Shown here: one piece after another, positions 1 through 7,103 of the stretch
Position numbering within the stretch: position 1 is the first letter of the stretch
How the letters are laid out: each line of letters starts with the position of its first letter
Source: Xanthomonas citri pv. mangiferaeindicae
GTDB lineage: Bacteria > Pseudomonadota > Gammaproteobacteria > Xanthomonadales > Xanthomonadaceae
Assembly (NCBI GenBank): GCA_002240395.1
Contig: CP016836.1
Location: 3,596,001 to 3,660,000, forward strand
DNA length: 64,000 nt
Direction: 5' to 3'
Made by a program: the position numbers and the translations under genes
Notes under the pieces: generated by a model
What the model saw: the letters and a program-made list of their open reading frames with translations, nothing else
What the model was told of the DNA's origin: nothing
Databases searched by the model: none

Positions 1-584
1 AAGTCCTTCTCCACGACGAACCCCTGGATGCCGTCGTCGGTCTTCGCCCAGACGATCGCGATGTCGGCCAGGTTGCCGTTGGTGATCCACATCTTGGCGC
101 CGTTGAGGATCCAGTCGCCGCCGTCGCGGCGCGCATGGGTCTTCATGTTCGCCGGGTCCGAGCCGCCATGGGGCTCGGTCAGACCGAAGCAACCGATGAC
201 CCGGCCGGCCGCCATGTCGGGCAGCCAGCGGCGGCGCTGCTCCTCGCTGCCGTAGGCATAGATCGGATACATGCACAGCGACGATTGCACGCTGGCGAAG
301 CTGCGCAGGCCGCTGTCGCCACGCTCGAGTTCCTGGCAGATCAGGCCGTAGCTGACCGCGTTGAGGCCGGCGCAGCCGTACTCGGTCGGCAACGTGGCGC
401 CGAGCAGGCCGAGTTCGGCCATCTCGGGAATCAGTTCGGTCGGAAACCGCCCCTCGTCGAAGCAGGCGCCGATGATCGGCAGCACACGCTCGTCGGTGAA
501 GCGGGCGACGGCGTCCTGGACCGCGCGCTCGTCTTCATCGAGCAGCGAACGCACGTCGTACAGATCGTAGGGATGCAGGGCCAT
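1..584 (-). CDS. gcdH: Acyl-CoA dehydrogenase, glutaryl-CoA dehydrogenase-like (N-terminal part, cut by window edge)
   Basis: About 194 N-terminal residues are visible; the C-terminal half lies left of base 1. The protein starts MALHPYDLYDVRSLL and carries acyl-CoA dehydrogenase hallmarks: a helical N-terminal domain with LPTEYGCAGLN, then the FAD/substrate loop GCFGLTEPHGGSDP and KMWITNG in the beta domain. This pattern and the YDLYDVRSLLxxDE opening fit glutaryl-CoA dehydrogenase, a flavoenzyme that oxidatively decarboxylates glutaryl-CoA to crotonyl-CoA in lysine and tryptophan degradation. The catalytic glutamate is expected in the missing half, so the substrate is inferred from overall similarity. 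The gene reads leftward. The ATG at 584 is the first in frame. Confidence 0.85.
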   Translation of the reverse strand, partial: MALHPYDLYDVRSLLDEDERAVQDAVARFTDERVLPIIGACFDEGRFPTELIPEMAELGLLGATLPTEYGCAGLNAVSYGLICQELERGDSGLRSFASVQSSLCMYPIYAYGSEEQRRRWLPDMAAGRVIGCFGLTEPHGGSDPANMKTHARRDGGDWILNGAKMWITNGNLADIAIVWAKTDDGIQGFVVEKD

Positions 585-654
585 GGCGGTCCGGTCTGGG
601 CGGGATGCCGGCCATTGTAGCGATCCACGCGCCGGCGTCGTCGGGGGCCTCCAC

Positions 655-687
655 GCAGGAAGGCCGGCGATGTGCCGGCCTTCCTGC
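655..687 (-). terminator. Perfect 14-bp hairpin downstream of the glycine-zipper gene
   Basis: Arms GCAGGAAGGCCGGC (655-668) and its exact complement (674-687) enclose a 5-base loop. It lies 23 bases past the stop of the leftward gene at 710-1483, so it can end that transcript. There is no clear T-run, so it may be a rho-aided or mRNA-stabilising hairpin. Confidence 0.55.
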
Positions 688-709
688 AAGACAGCGATGG
701 CGCGGTTGC

Positions 710-1483
710 TCAGCCGCGCACGGGCGCGTCGTCGAGCGCTGCGGTCATCACCCGGCCATTGAGCACCGGCAGACGCTCGCCCGGGGCTTCGCGCATGCGC
801 AGCGTGTGCTCGGTGCCTTCGTAGCGATAGGTGACGTCGTAGCCGACCGTCTTTTCCTCGTCGCCCAGCAGGATCCGGTTGCCCGGCTTGCTGTCGGTGC
901 GCATCGAGCCGGTGGTGCCGTCGGGATTGCGATAGGTCACGTTGTAGGCGACCACGCGCGAGGACTGCGAGGAATCCTGCACGGTGCGGCACTGACGGTC
1001 GACACGTTCGACGACGCGGCCGCCGACATGGTTACGGTCGATCCGGTTGCCGATGAAGCCGCCGGCGGTCGCGCCGGCCGCGGTGGCGAGCTTGCGCCCA
1101 TTGCCGCCGCCGACCTGGTTGCCCACCAGACCGCCGACCAGCGCGCCGACCACGGTCCCGCCGACGTTGCCGTCGCGCTCGGGCAGACGGTCTTGCACCA
1201 CCACGTCCTCGCAGACCTGGCGCGGCGAGGTCGAGGTCATCGTCTCGCGGATCGGCTCGCTGCCCAGCACGGTCGCATAGACCTGTTCGGTCTCGGTGAC
1301 CGGGCGGGTCGCCACGACGTCGGCATAGTCGAGCTTGTCCTCGACGCGCTTGTCCTCGGCGCCCGCGGTCGTATCGCCGGCGACCGATGTCCCCGCGCCA
1401 TCGCGGCTGTTGTGGTACGCGCCGACGGCCACGCCACCTACCAGCAAAGACGCCAGCGCAATCGCGATCGTGTTGCTCTTCAT
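710..1483 (-). CDS. Glycine-zipper 2TM-domain envelope protein
   Basis: A 257-residue protein. An N-terminal hydrophobic segment (MKSNTIAIALASLLVGG) looks like an uncleaved anchor or signal peptide. A glycine zipper near residues 110-150 (NVGGTVVGALVGGLVGNQVGGG followed by AAGATAGGFIGN) is typical of the 17-kDa antigen/2TM glycine-zipper family, small envelope proteins that insert into or span membranes. A C-terminal domain (about 160-257) has paired beta-like stretches YNVTYRNPDG and YDVTYRYEGTEH. The start at 1483 is chosen because AAGGAG lies six bases upstream and the hydrophobic segment begins there; a longer reading frame exists but adds an unlikely leader. A role in envelope integrity is inferred from the family only. 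Confidence 0.8.
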   Translation of the reverse strand: MKSNTIAIALASLLVGGVAVGAYHNSRDGAGTSVAGDTTAGAEDKRVEDKLDYADVVATRPVTETEQVYATVLGSEPIRETMTSTSPRQVCEDVVVQDRLPERDGNVGGTVVGALVGGLVGNQVGGGNGRKLATAAGATAGGFIGNRIDRNHVGGRVVERVDRQCRTVQDSSQSSRVVAYNVTYRNPDGTTGSMRTDSKPGNRILLGDEEKTVGYDVTYRYEGTEHTLRMREAPGERLPVLNGRVMTAALDDAPVRG

Positions 1484-1650
1484 GGGATCTCCTTGCGGCC
1501 ATCGGCCTGTACGTCGTGACAGTGATTGCACCATTGCCAAGCTGAACAGGCACACGAACAAGGGCGACTCAGGCTGACCCGGCGCTAAACCGGGACGTCA
1601 GCAGGCCGTGCTAGCGTGTGCCGCATCCCGCCCCCCTCGCGAGGCCCACG

Positions 1651-1893
1651 ATGCCCAGTCCCTTTACCGTGCCGCTCGTGTCGTGGCTGTCCCGGTTGAG
1701 TCACCCGCGCCTGTTCGTGGTCGTGGCCATCCTGTTCGGCATCAATCTGGTCATCCCCGATCCGATCATCCTGATCGACGAAGTCCTGCTGGGGCTGGCG
1801 ACGGTCGCCCTGGCCCGGCGCAAGCGCACGTCCGACGCGCCGACACAGGCCGATCCGCGTCCGCCGATCGATGGCCAGGCGCGCCGCCCTTGA
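1651..1893 (+). CDS. Small membrane protein, likely DUF6116 family
   Basis: An 80-residue protein starting MPSPFTVPLVSWLSRLSHPRLF, with two hydrophobic stretches (about 22-37 and 41-55) separated by PDPIILIDE, then a basic, Pro-rich tail. This layout matches small uncharacterised inner-membrane proteins common in Xanthomonadaceae (I believe DUF6116). No function is known. Its stop codon TGA (1891-1893) overlaps the TTG start of the TatD gene by two bases, so the two are almost certainly translated from one message. An earlier in-frame ATG at 1618 would add eleven residues of unlikely sequence, so 1651 is preferred. Confidence 0.75.
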   Translation: MPSPFTVPLVSWLSRLSHPRLFVVVAILFGINLVIPDPIILIDEVLLGLATVALARRKRTSDAPTQADPRPPIDGQARRP

Positions 1894-2660
1894 GGCTGAT
1901 CGACAGCCACTGTCATCTCGACGCACCGCAGTTCGACGACGACCGCGCGGCGGTCGTGGCCCGCGCGCGGGCGGCGGGCGTTGTTCAGCAAGTGGTGCCG
2001 GCCATCGCCCGCGCCGGGTGGCCGGGCTTGCGTGCGGTCTGCGCCGCAGACGCAGGGCTGTTCCCCGCCTACGGCCTGCATCCCATGTTTCTGGCCGAGC
2101 ATCAGCCCGAAGACCTCGACGCCCTGGCCGACTGGATCGTGCGCGAGCGGCCGGTGGCGGTGGGCGAGTGCGGCCTGGACCATTTCGTCGACGGGCTCGA
2201 CCACGCAGCCCAGGCGCATTACTTCGAAAGCCAATTGCGCCTGGCGCATGCCCACGACCTGCCGGTGATCGTGCACGCGCGGCGGGCGGTCGATCCGGTG
2301 ATCGCAGCGCTCAAACGGTTCGACGGCCTGCGTGGCGTGGTGCACAGCTTCGGCGGCAGCGCCGAACAGGCGCGCCAGCTGTGGCAACGCGGCTTCATGA
2401 TCGGGCTCGGCGGGCCGTTGACCTATGACCGCGCCCGCCGTCTGCACCGATTGGCCGCAACGATGCCGATCGAACACCTGCTGCTCGAGACCGACGCCCC
2501 CGACCAGCCCGACAGTGCCCACCGCGGCCAGCGCAACGAACCGGCGCGCCTGGTCCACGTGCTGGAGGCGGTCGCGCGCCTGCGCGGCGAACCGCCGGAG
2601 ATCGTGGCCGCGCAGACGCGCGACAACGCTGCGCGGTTGTTCGGTCTGCCGCCGCTCTAG
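1890..2660 (+). CDS. TatD-family metal-dependent deoxyribonuclease
   Basis: A 256-residue TIM-barrel hydrolase. Metal-binding and family motifs run in order: IDSHCHLD at the N-terminus, YGLHPMF, VGECGLD, PVIVHARRA, VVHSFGGSAEQA and LLLETDAPDQ, followed by NEPARLVHVLEAVA. TatD proteins are 3'-5' DNases linked to DNA repair and to breakdown of DNA during cell death. The only start that fits the conserved N-terminus is TTG at 1890, which overlaps the stop of the small membrane protein gene; a longer upstream frame has no supporting motif. Length is normal for the family. It could be the YcfH/YjjV subgroup; the motifs do not settle which. Confidence 0.9.
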   Translation: MRLIDSHCHLDAPQFDDDRAAVVARARAAGVVQQVVPAIARAGWPGLRAVCAADAGLFPAYGLHPMFLAEHQPEDLDALADWIVRERPVAVGECGLDHFVDGLDHAAQAHYFESQLRLAHAHDLPVIVHARRAVDPVIAALKRFDGLRGVVHSFGGSAEQARQLWQRGFMIGLGGPLTYDRARRLHRLAATMPIEHLLLETDAPDQPDSAHRGQRNEPARLVHVLEAVARLRGEPPEIVAAQTRDNAARLFGLPPL

Positions 2661-2672
2661 CCGCCGCGTTGA

Positions 2673-3476
2673 TCAGGCGGCGGCATCGGCCGCCGGCCGC
2701 AACAGCAGTTCGAGCGCCTTGCCGGCCGCGGCGAATGCGAACGCACCGGTGATGTGCGTGGCCGCCCCCAGGCCGCTGCCGCAATCGAGATTGAGCGCGG
2801 CATCGGGCCCCAACTGCGGGCGGAGGCCGCAGACACTGCCATCGGCCTGCGGATAGCGGACGTTCTCCAGCGAATAGATCGCCGGCACCCCGAAATAGCG
2901 CTTGGGGCCCTTGGGAAAATTGAATTCGGCGCGCAGCTTCTTGCGGATCAGCGCGAGCATCGCATCGTGCTCGGTCCGCGACAGATCGCGCACGCGCACC
3001 AGCGTCGGGTCGATACGGCCACCGGCGGCGCCCACCGTGATCACCGGCAGCTTGCGTCGCCGGCACCAGGCGATCAACTCGACCTTGCTGCGGAAACTGT
3101 CGCAGGCATCGATCACCAGGTCGTAGCCCCGCCCCAGCATTGCCTCGAGGTTGGCCGGGGTCACGAAGTCCTCCAGCGCATGCACCGTCATGCGCGGATG
3201 GATCGCCAGGCAGCGCTCGGCCATTACCCTTGCCTTGTTGCGCCCGTACTGGCCCTCGAGCGCCGGCAACTGCCGATTGGTGTTGGACACGCACAGATCG
3301 TCGGCGTCGATCAGCGTCAGCGTGCCGACACCGCTGCGGGCAAGCGCCTCGGCCACCCACGAACCGACCCCGCCCAGCCCGACCACCGCGACGTGCCGCT
3401 GCAACAGGCGCGCGACCGCGCCCTGCCCGTACAGGCGTTCGATTCCGGCGAAGCGGGCGCGTGCGTGTTCGTCCAT
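2673..3476 (-). CDS. tcdA: tRNA threonylcarbamoyladenosine dehydratase (TcdA/CsdL)
   Basis: A 267-residue E1-like (ThiF/MoeB fold) enzyme that cyclises t6A at tRNA position 37 to ct6A using ATP. The nucleotide-binding loop VVGLGGVGSWVAEAL is at about residues 31-45, followed by LIDADDLCVSNTNRQ and the conserved GRNKARVMAERC. VIDACDSFRSK and FVTPANLEAML fit the E1 superfamily, and the C-terminal half has the TcdA-type PKRYFGVPAIYSLE stretch. Start 3476 (MDEHARARF) is preferred; a second ATG three codons upstream (3485) is also possible. It converges on tatD with only 12 bases between stops. Confidence 0.88.
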   Translation of the reverse strand: MDEHARARFAGIERLYGQGAVARLLQRHVAVVGLGGVGSWVAEALARSGVGTLTLIDADDLCVSNTNRQLPALEGQYGRNKARVMAERCLAIHPRMTVHALEDFVTPANLEAMLGRGYDLVIDACDSFRSKVELIAWCRRRKLPVITVGAAGGRIDPTLVRVRDLSRTEHDAMLALIRKKLRAEFNFPKGPKRYFGVPAIYSLENVRYPQADGSVCGLRPQLGPDAALNLDCGSGLGAATHITGAFAFAAAGKALELLLRPAADAAA

Positions 3477-3559
3477 GGTGCGCATTCTACCGGGCGCCCT
3501 GCCCCGCCGGCCGCCCATGCTAAGGTCGCGCCGCCTTTCGCCACCGCCAGGAGCGCACG

Positions 3560-4018
3560 ATGCCGACGCCCGAGCCCTCGTCTTCCGCGCGCACGCCGCC
3601 ATCGGCTGCCGCACGCTATGCAGTGGTGTTTGTCCTGGGCCTGGTGGTCGGGGTGTTCGCGCTCGTCGTCGTGCTGCGCGCGCTCGAGAGCCGGCGCGAT
3701 TGGCAGGACCACTATCCCGGTGCGCTGATGCGGCTCTACCAGGCCCACATGGCGGGCCTGCAGACGGCGGTCGACACGGGCCGCTGCCCATCGGCCGACA
3801 GCACGGCCCATCTGCGCGCGCTGCGCTTGCTGTCTGATGATCTGGAACCGGCGTTTCCCGACCTGCGCGACCATCGCGGTTTCAGTGCGCATGCCGACGC
3901 GGCGCGACGCGCCCTCGATACGGCTCTGGCCACGCCGCCGAGCGATTGCGCCGAGCTGCGCGTCGCGGTCGATGCGGTCGGTGAGACCTGCAGCGGGTGC
4001 CATCGGGATCTGCGCTGA
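3560..4018 (+). CDS. Membrane-anchored cytochrome c'/c556-like protein
   Basis: A 152-residue protein. After a Pro/Ser/Ala-rich start, one transmembrane helix spans about residues 20-41 (AVVFVLGLVVGVFALVVVL). The rest is predicted mostly helical. The very C-terminus reads GETCSGCHRDLR, with a CxxCH haem motif at residues 144-148. A haem motif at the extreme C-terminus after a helical bundle is the signature of class II cytochromes (c' and c556), which bind gases or carry electrons in the periplasm. The N-terminal anchor instead of a cleaved signal is less usual. The gene stands alone between divergent tcdA and the following lipoprotein gene. The class is inferred from haem position and length. 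Confidence 0.65.
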   Translation: MPTPEPSSSARTPPSAAARYAVVFVLGLVVGVFALVVVLRALESRRDWQDHYPGALMRLYQAHMAGLQTAVDTGRCPSADSTAHLRALRLLSDDLEPAFPDLRDHRGFSAHADAARRALDTALATPPSDCAELRVAVDAVGETCSGCHRDLR

Positions 4019-4157
4019 GTCCTGAATACGGGTCTGAATCGAGGCTGGACGTCCGCCTCGGTCGCGTCGTTGGACGCGACGAATTGCTGCCTCATTCACG
4101 TCGCCCGCATAGCGTTGGCGACGTCGGGCAGCGGGCCCGCTCACGCTAGGAGATCCC

Positions 4158-4643
4158 ATGAAATCTCGTCTGATCGGTACCGCAGCGGTCGCCGTCTCGT
4201 TGGCACTCGCCGGCTGCGCGTCCTCGCCCGGTTATTCCGATTACGGCCGTTACGATGGCTACGGCAGCGGTTATGGCGGCGGTTATCGTGGTGAGTGCTA
4301 CGACTGCGGCACCGTGACCCGCATCGAGGTGGTCGGTGGCGACCGTGGCCCGAATGTCGCCGGACCGCTGATCGGCGGCATCGTCGGCGCGGTGGCGGCC
4401 AAGGAACTCGCACGACACAACACCGACAGTCACGGTCGCCGGAATGTCGCGATCGGCGCCGGTGCGGTCGGCGGTGCGGTGGCCGGCAACGCGATCCAGA
4501 ATCGAGTCGAGGGCGCGCGTCATTTCAATGTGCATGTGCGCATGCAGGACGGCCGCACGATCGTGCTCAGTCAGGGCGATCTGGACGGCATCCGCGAAGG
4601 CTCGCCGGTCCGCGTCCAGAACGGACGCGCCTACGCCTACTGA
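4158..4643 (+). CDS. Glycine-zipper outer-membrane lipoprotein
   Basis: A 161-residue lipoprotein precursor. The signal peptide ends in the lipobox LALAGC, with the lipid-bearing cysteine at about residue 20. A Gly/Tyr-rich stretch follows (about 28-45), then the glycine zipper GPLIGGIVGAVAA and GAGAVGGAVAGNAIQN, and a C-terminal domain with VHVRMQDGRTIVL. This is the 17-kDa surface antigen/SlyB-Pcp architecture of outer-membrane lipoproteins. AGGAG sits about seven bases before the ATG. The second zipper protein at 710-1483 is not closely similar outside the zipper. The precise function of such proteins is unknown; SlyB relatives help stabilise the outer membrane. Confidence 0.82.
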   Translation: MKSRLIGTAAVAVSLALAGCASSPGYSDYGRYDGYGSGYGGGYRGECYDCGTVTRIEVVGGDRGPNVAGPLIGGIVGAVAAKELARHNTDSHGRRNVAIGAGAVGGAVAGNAIQNRVEGARHFNVHVRMQDGRTIVLSQGDLDGIREGSPVRVQNGRAYAY

Positions 4644-4682
4644 CCCGCGGTGCGCTTGTTCGGCCGGCGACTCTGTGTCTAC

Positions 4683-4840
4683 CCGAAGTCAGGTTGCCAA
4701 TACCCGCAGCAGCGGCCTGCCAACCGGTGGCCGCGTCGAGCGCGCCATGGATGGCGCGCGCCCGAGTCAGGACAGGATGTCCTGACCGAGGGAGGAGCGG
4801 CTTCCGGCTGACAGGCCGCTGCCCATCCGAAGTGCGCCGC
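4683..4840. repeat. Dispersed double-hairpin repeat, copy 1
   Basis: An intergenic element shared with 22886-23036. It contains two adjacent hairpins: arms GCGCGCCAT and ATGGCGCGC (4740-4759), then arms GTCAGGACA and TGTCCTGAC around GGA (4766-4786). A conserved tail follows (GAGCGGCTTCCGGCTG, then a CAGGCCGCTGCC-like end). It lies directly after the lipoprotein gene and ends just before the shared terminator of the cold shock gene. Short frames through it are not credible genes. Confidence 0.8.
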
Positions 4841-4864
4841 ATTTCCGAATTAAGAAGAGGACAT

Positions 4865-4894
4865 AAAAAAACCCGGCCATTGGCCGGGTTTTTC
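4865..4894. terminator. Bidirectional intrinsic terminator between lipoprotein and cold shock genes
   Basis: The stem CCCGGCCA/TGGCCGGG (4872-4887) is flanked by an A-run on the left and a T-run on the right, so it can stop transcription in both directions. It serves the rightward gene at 4158 and the leftward cold shock gene at 4913. Confidence 0.85.
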
Positions 4895-4912
4895 TTGAAG
4901 CATCGCAGCTGG

Positions 4913-5122
4913 TCAGAGCGGCGTCACGGCGTCGGCCTGCAGGCCCTTCTGGCCCTGGACGACGGTGAAGCTGACCTTCTGGCCTTCCTGCAGGCTCTTG
5001 AAGCCCGTGCCCTGGATGGCGCGGAAATGCACGAAAACGTCTTCGCCGCTTTCACGGCTGATGAATCCGAATCCCTTGGCATCGTTGAACCACTTCACGG
5101 TACCGGTCTCGCGCTCTGCCAT
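4913..5122 (-). CDS. Cold shock protein (CspA family), copy 1
   Basis: A 69-residue single-domain cold shock protein. RNP1 KGFGFI and RNP2 VFVHF are both present in GTVKWFNDAKGFGFI and DVFVHFRAIQG. These five-strand beta barrels bind single-stranded RNA/DNA and act as RNA chaperones. It shares nearly all residues with the copy at 24980-25189; differences are mostly near residues 22-31 and at the C-terminus. The start at 5122 gives the normal length; an upstream in-frame extension is leader sequence. The 250-bp upstream gap may hold a structured 5' leader, as in many csp genes. Cold induction is not shown by the sequence. Confidence 0.95.
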   Translation of the reverse strand: MAERETGTVKWFNDAKGFGFISRESGEDVFVHFRAIQGTGFKSLQEGQKVSFTVVQGQKGLQADAVTPL

Positions 5123-5248
5123 GTTGCTCTCTCTCCCTGAAACTGTTCGATGTATCGAGCGATTACGCCTGTCGGGCGGCTGGTTGCAAGGAGAACACGG
5201 GTGCGACGATGCAGCGGACCGGTGGAACGAGCCAGCGACTTGATGCAG

Positions 5249-5297
5249 GGTCACGATTCACGGTGACCTTGACAAACACAGCGCCTGCAAAGTAACC
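5249..5297 (+). promoter_or_regulatory. Possible sigma-70-type promoter with adjacent inverted repeat
   Basis: A perfect -35 hexamer TTGACA (5269-5274) is followed about 17 bases later by a weak -10 (GTAACC). Just upstream lies the inverted repeat GGTCAC-N8-GTGACC (5249-5268), a possible operator. It would give a roughly 70-base leader for the DUF456 gene. Support is weak because of the poor -10. Confidence 0.3.
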
Positions 5298-5372
5298 CGG
5301 CATTTATGAAAATGCAATCGCCCCCCAAAGGCCCGTTCCAGGGGCCCGTGGCCCCGATCCAGCGGGGCGCGC

Positions 5373-5873
5373 ATGGACATAAGTGTGCCGCTCTACCTGC
5401 TCGCCGGCCTGCTGGTCGCCATCGGCCTGGCCGGCGTCGTGTTGCCGGCCCTACCCGGCCTGCCACTGGTATTCGCGGGCCTGCTGACGGCGGCCTGGGC
5501 GGACGGTTTCCAGCGCGTGGGCGCGATGCCGCTCGTCGTGTTGGGGCTGTTGACCGCGGTCTCGTTCGCGGTGGACTTTTGGGCCACCACGGTCGGCGCC
5601 AAGCGCGTGGGCGCCAGTCCGCTGGCATTGCTGGGCACGGTGGTCGGCACCTTCGTCGGTCTGTTCTTCGGCCTGCCGGGCCTGTTCGCCGGTCCCTTCG
5701 TCGGCGCGGTGGTGGGCGAGTTGATCAGCCGCCGCACTCTGTATCCTGCCGGCCTCGGCCATGCGGCCAAGGTCGGCATCGGCACGTGGCTGGGCATCGC
5801 GCTGGGCGTGGCATTGAAACTCGCATTGGCGGTCTCGATGCTGGCGATCTTCGCATTCGCTTGGTGGTTCTGA
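5373..5873 (+). CDS. DUF456 family inner-membrane protein
   Basis: A 166-residue, almost wholly hydrophobic protein with four to six membrane segments rich in Gly. Typical DUF456 features are visible: GLAGVVLPALPGLPLVFAGL near the N-terminus, DFWATTVGAKRVGAS in the middle, and GLFFGLPGLFAGPFVGAVVGE, a glycine-rich helix pair repeated in the family. The function of DUF456 proteins is unknown. It is followed 15 bases later by the MscS-type channel gene, so the two are probably cotranscribed. The start at 5373 gives the expected MDISVPLYLLAGLL beginning. Confidence 0.85.
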   Translation: MDISVPLYLLAGLLVAIGLAGVVLPALPGLPLVFAGLLTAAWADGFQRVGAMPLVVLGLLTAVSFAVDFWATTVGAKRVGASPLALLGTVVGTFVGLFFGLPGLFAGPFVGAVVGELISRRTLYPAGLGHAAKVGIGTWLGIALGVALKLALAVSMLAIFAFAWWF

Positions 5874-5888
5874 GTCCACAATCCCCCG

Positions 5889-7103
5889 ATGACCGATTAC
5901 CCCCATACCGCTTCCCTGCCGCCCCGTCGCGGGCGATTCCTCGGCCTGTTGGCCGTTCTGCTGCTGGCGCTCATGGCCGGCCTCATTGCCGGGCCAAGCC
6001 TGGCCACACCGAGCGCGGCGCCGGCCGCACCGGCAACCACCGATCCCGGCGCGGCCGCCGGCGCTCAAGCGGTCGATGCCCCACCACCAAGCGCGGCGCA
6101 AGCGTTCGAGGAGGCCGACGTGCGCGGTCGTTTCGACGCGGTGTACGACGAAACCGTCAACCGTTTCATGCGCCTGCTCGCGAACCTGCCGTTGCTGCTG
6201 GCCGCGCTGGTGGTCGTGGCACTCGCCGCATGGCTGGGCCGCGTGGTCTCCCAGCGCCTGCATTGGCTGCACCTGCGCACGCGTAACCCCTATCTCGACA
6301 GTCTGCTGCGTCGCATGGTGCAGGCCGCGATCCTGCTACTGGGCATCGTGATCGCACTGGACCTGCTCAACGCGACCGCGGTGATCGGTGTGGTGTTCGG
6401 CTCGGCCGGCGTGCTGGGCATCGCAATGGGCTTCGCGTTCAAGGACATCGCCGAGAACTACATCGCCGGCATCCTGTTGAGCCTGCGCCGGCCGTTCGAG
6501 CCGGGCGAGACCGTCAAGATCGACAGCTACGAGGGCCGGGTCGCCTCGTTGAGCGCACGCGCGATGGTGCTGGTCACCGCCGAAGGCAACGAGCTGCGCC
6601 TGCCCAATGCGTTGGTGTTCAAGGCCGTGATCCTCAACTACAGCAGCAACCCGCGCCGTCGCTTCGATTTTGCGATGAACATCGACGCCAGCCATTCGAT
6701 CCGCCAGGCGCAGGCGATCGGTCTGGCCGAGATCGCCGCGATCGATGACGTGCTCACCGATCCCGGTCCGTCGTGGACACTGGTCGAGTTCGGCCCCTCG
6801 GGCAGCGTGCTGCGTTTCTTCGGCTGGGTGGACCAGCGCAAGAGCGACCTGGGCAAGACCCGCGGCGAGGCGATCCGCCGGGTCAAGGGCGCCTTCTGGC
6901 GCGCCGGCATCCAGGGCCCGCGCAGCACCACCCACGTCGTCCTCACGCGGGACACGGACGCGCTCCCCGATCATCACGACATCGAACCGGCGACCAGCGT
7001 CGGCGTCGACACCTCGGTCAACCGCGACATCGACGAGCACGTCGCCGAAGTCGTCAATGCCGATCCCCAGAACCTGCTGATCGCAAAGGACGCCCCGCAA
7101 TGA
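5889..7103 (+). CDS. MscS-type mechanosensitive ion channel
   Basis: A 404-residue small-conductance mechanosensitive channel. After a first hydrophobic segment (about 17-35) comes an Ala/Pro-rich periplasmic linker, then transmembrane helices at about 93-115 and 135-165. The pore-lining region has the Gly/Ala pattern VFGSAGVLGIAMGFAFKD. The MscS beta domain follows: IAENYIAGILLSLRRPFEPGE, then VKIDSYEGRVASLSARA and ELRLPNALVF. The C-terminal tail is acidic and unlike other channels. MscS proteins open when the membrane is stretched and release solutes during osmotic downshock. Its stop overlaps the phospholipase start (ATGA), so the two are coupled; both act on membrane stress. Confidence 0.88.
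   Translation: MTDYPHTASLPPRRGRFLGLLAVLLLALMAGLIAGPSLATPSAAPAAPATTDPGAAAGAQAVDAPPPSAAQAFEEADVRGRFDAVYDETVNRFMRLLANLPLLLAALVVVALAAWLGRVVSQRLHWLHLRTRNPYLDSLLRRMVQAAILLLGIVIALDLLNATAVIGVVFGSAGVLGIAMGFAFKDIAENYIAGILLSLRRPFEPGETVKIDSYEGRVASLSARAMVLVTAEGNELRLPNALVFKAVILNYSSNPRRRFDFAMNIDASHSIRQAQAIGLAEIAAIDDVLTDPGPSWTLVEFGPSGSVLRFFGWVDQRKSDLGKTRGEAIRRVKGAFWRAGIQGPRSTTHVVLTRDTDALPDHHDIEPATSVGVDTSVNRDIDEHVAEVVNADPQNLLIAKDAPQ

Noticed and set aside
4740..4786. Palindromes considered as intrinsic terminators
   Set aside because: Hairpins recur with conserved flanks at distant loci and lack T-runs; a separate good terminator lies at 4865.
4740..4860. Short proteins reading MARARVRTGCPD in the repeats (also near 22950)
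   Set aside because: They recur exactly where the double-hairpin repeat occurs and come from its palindromes; they look like over-called frames rather than genes.
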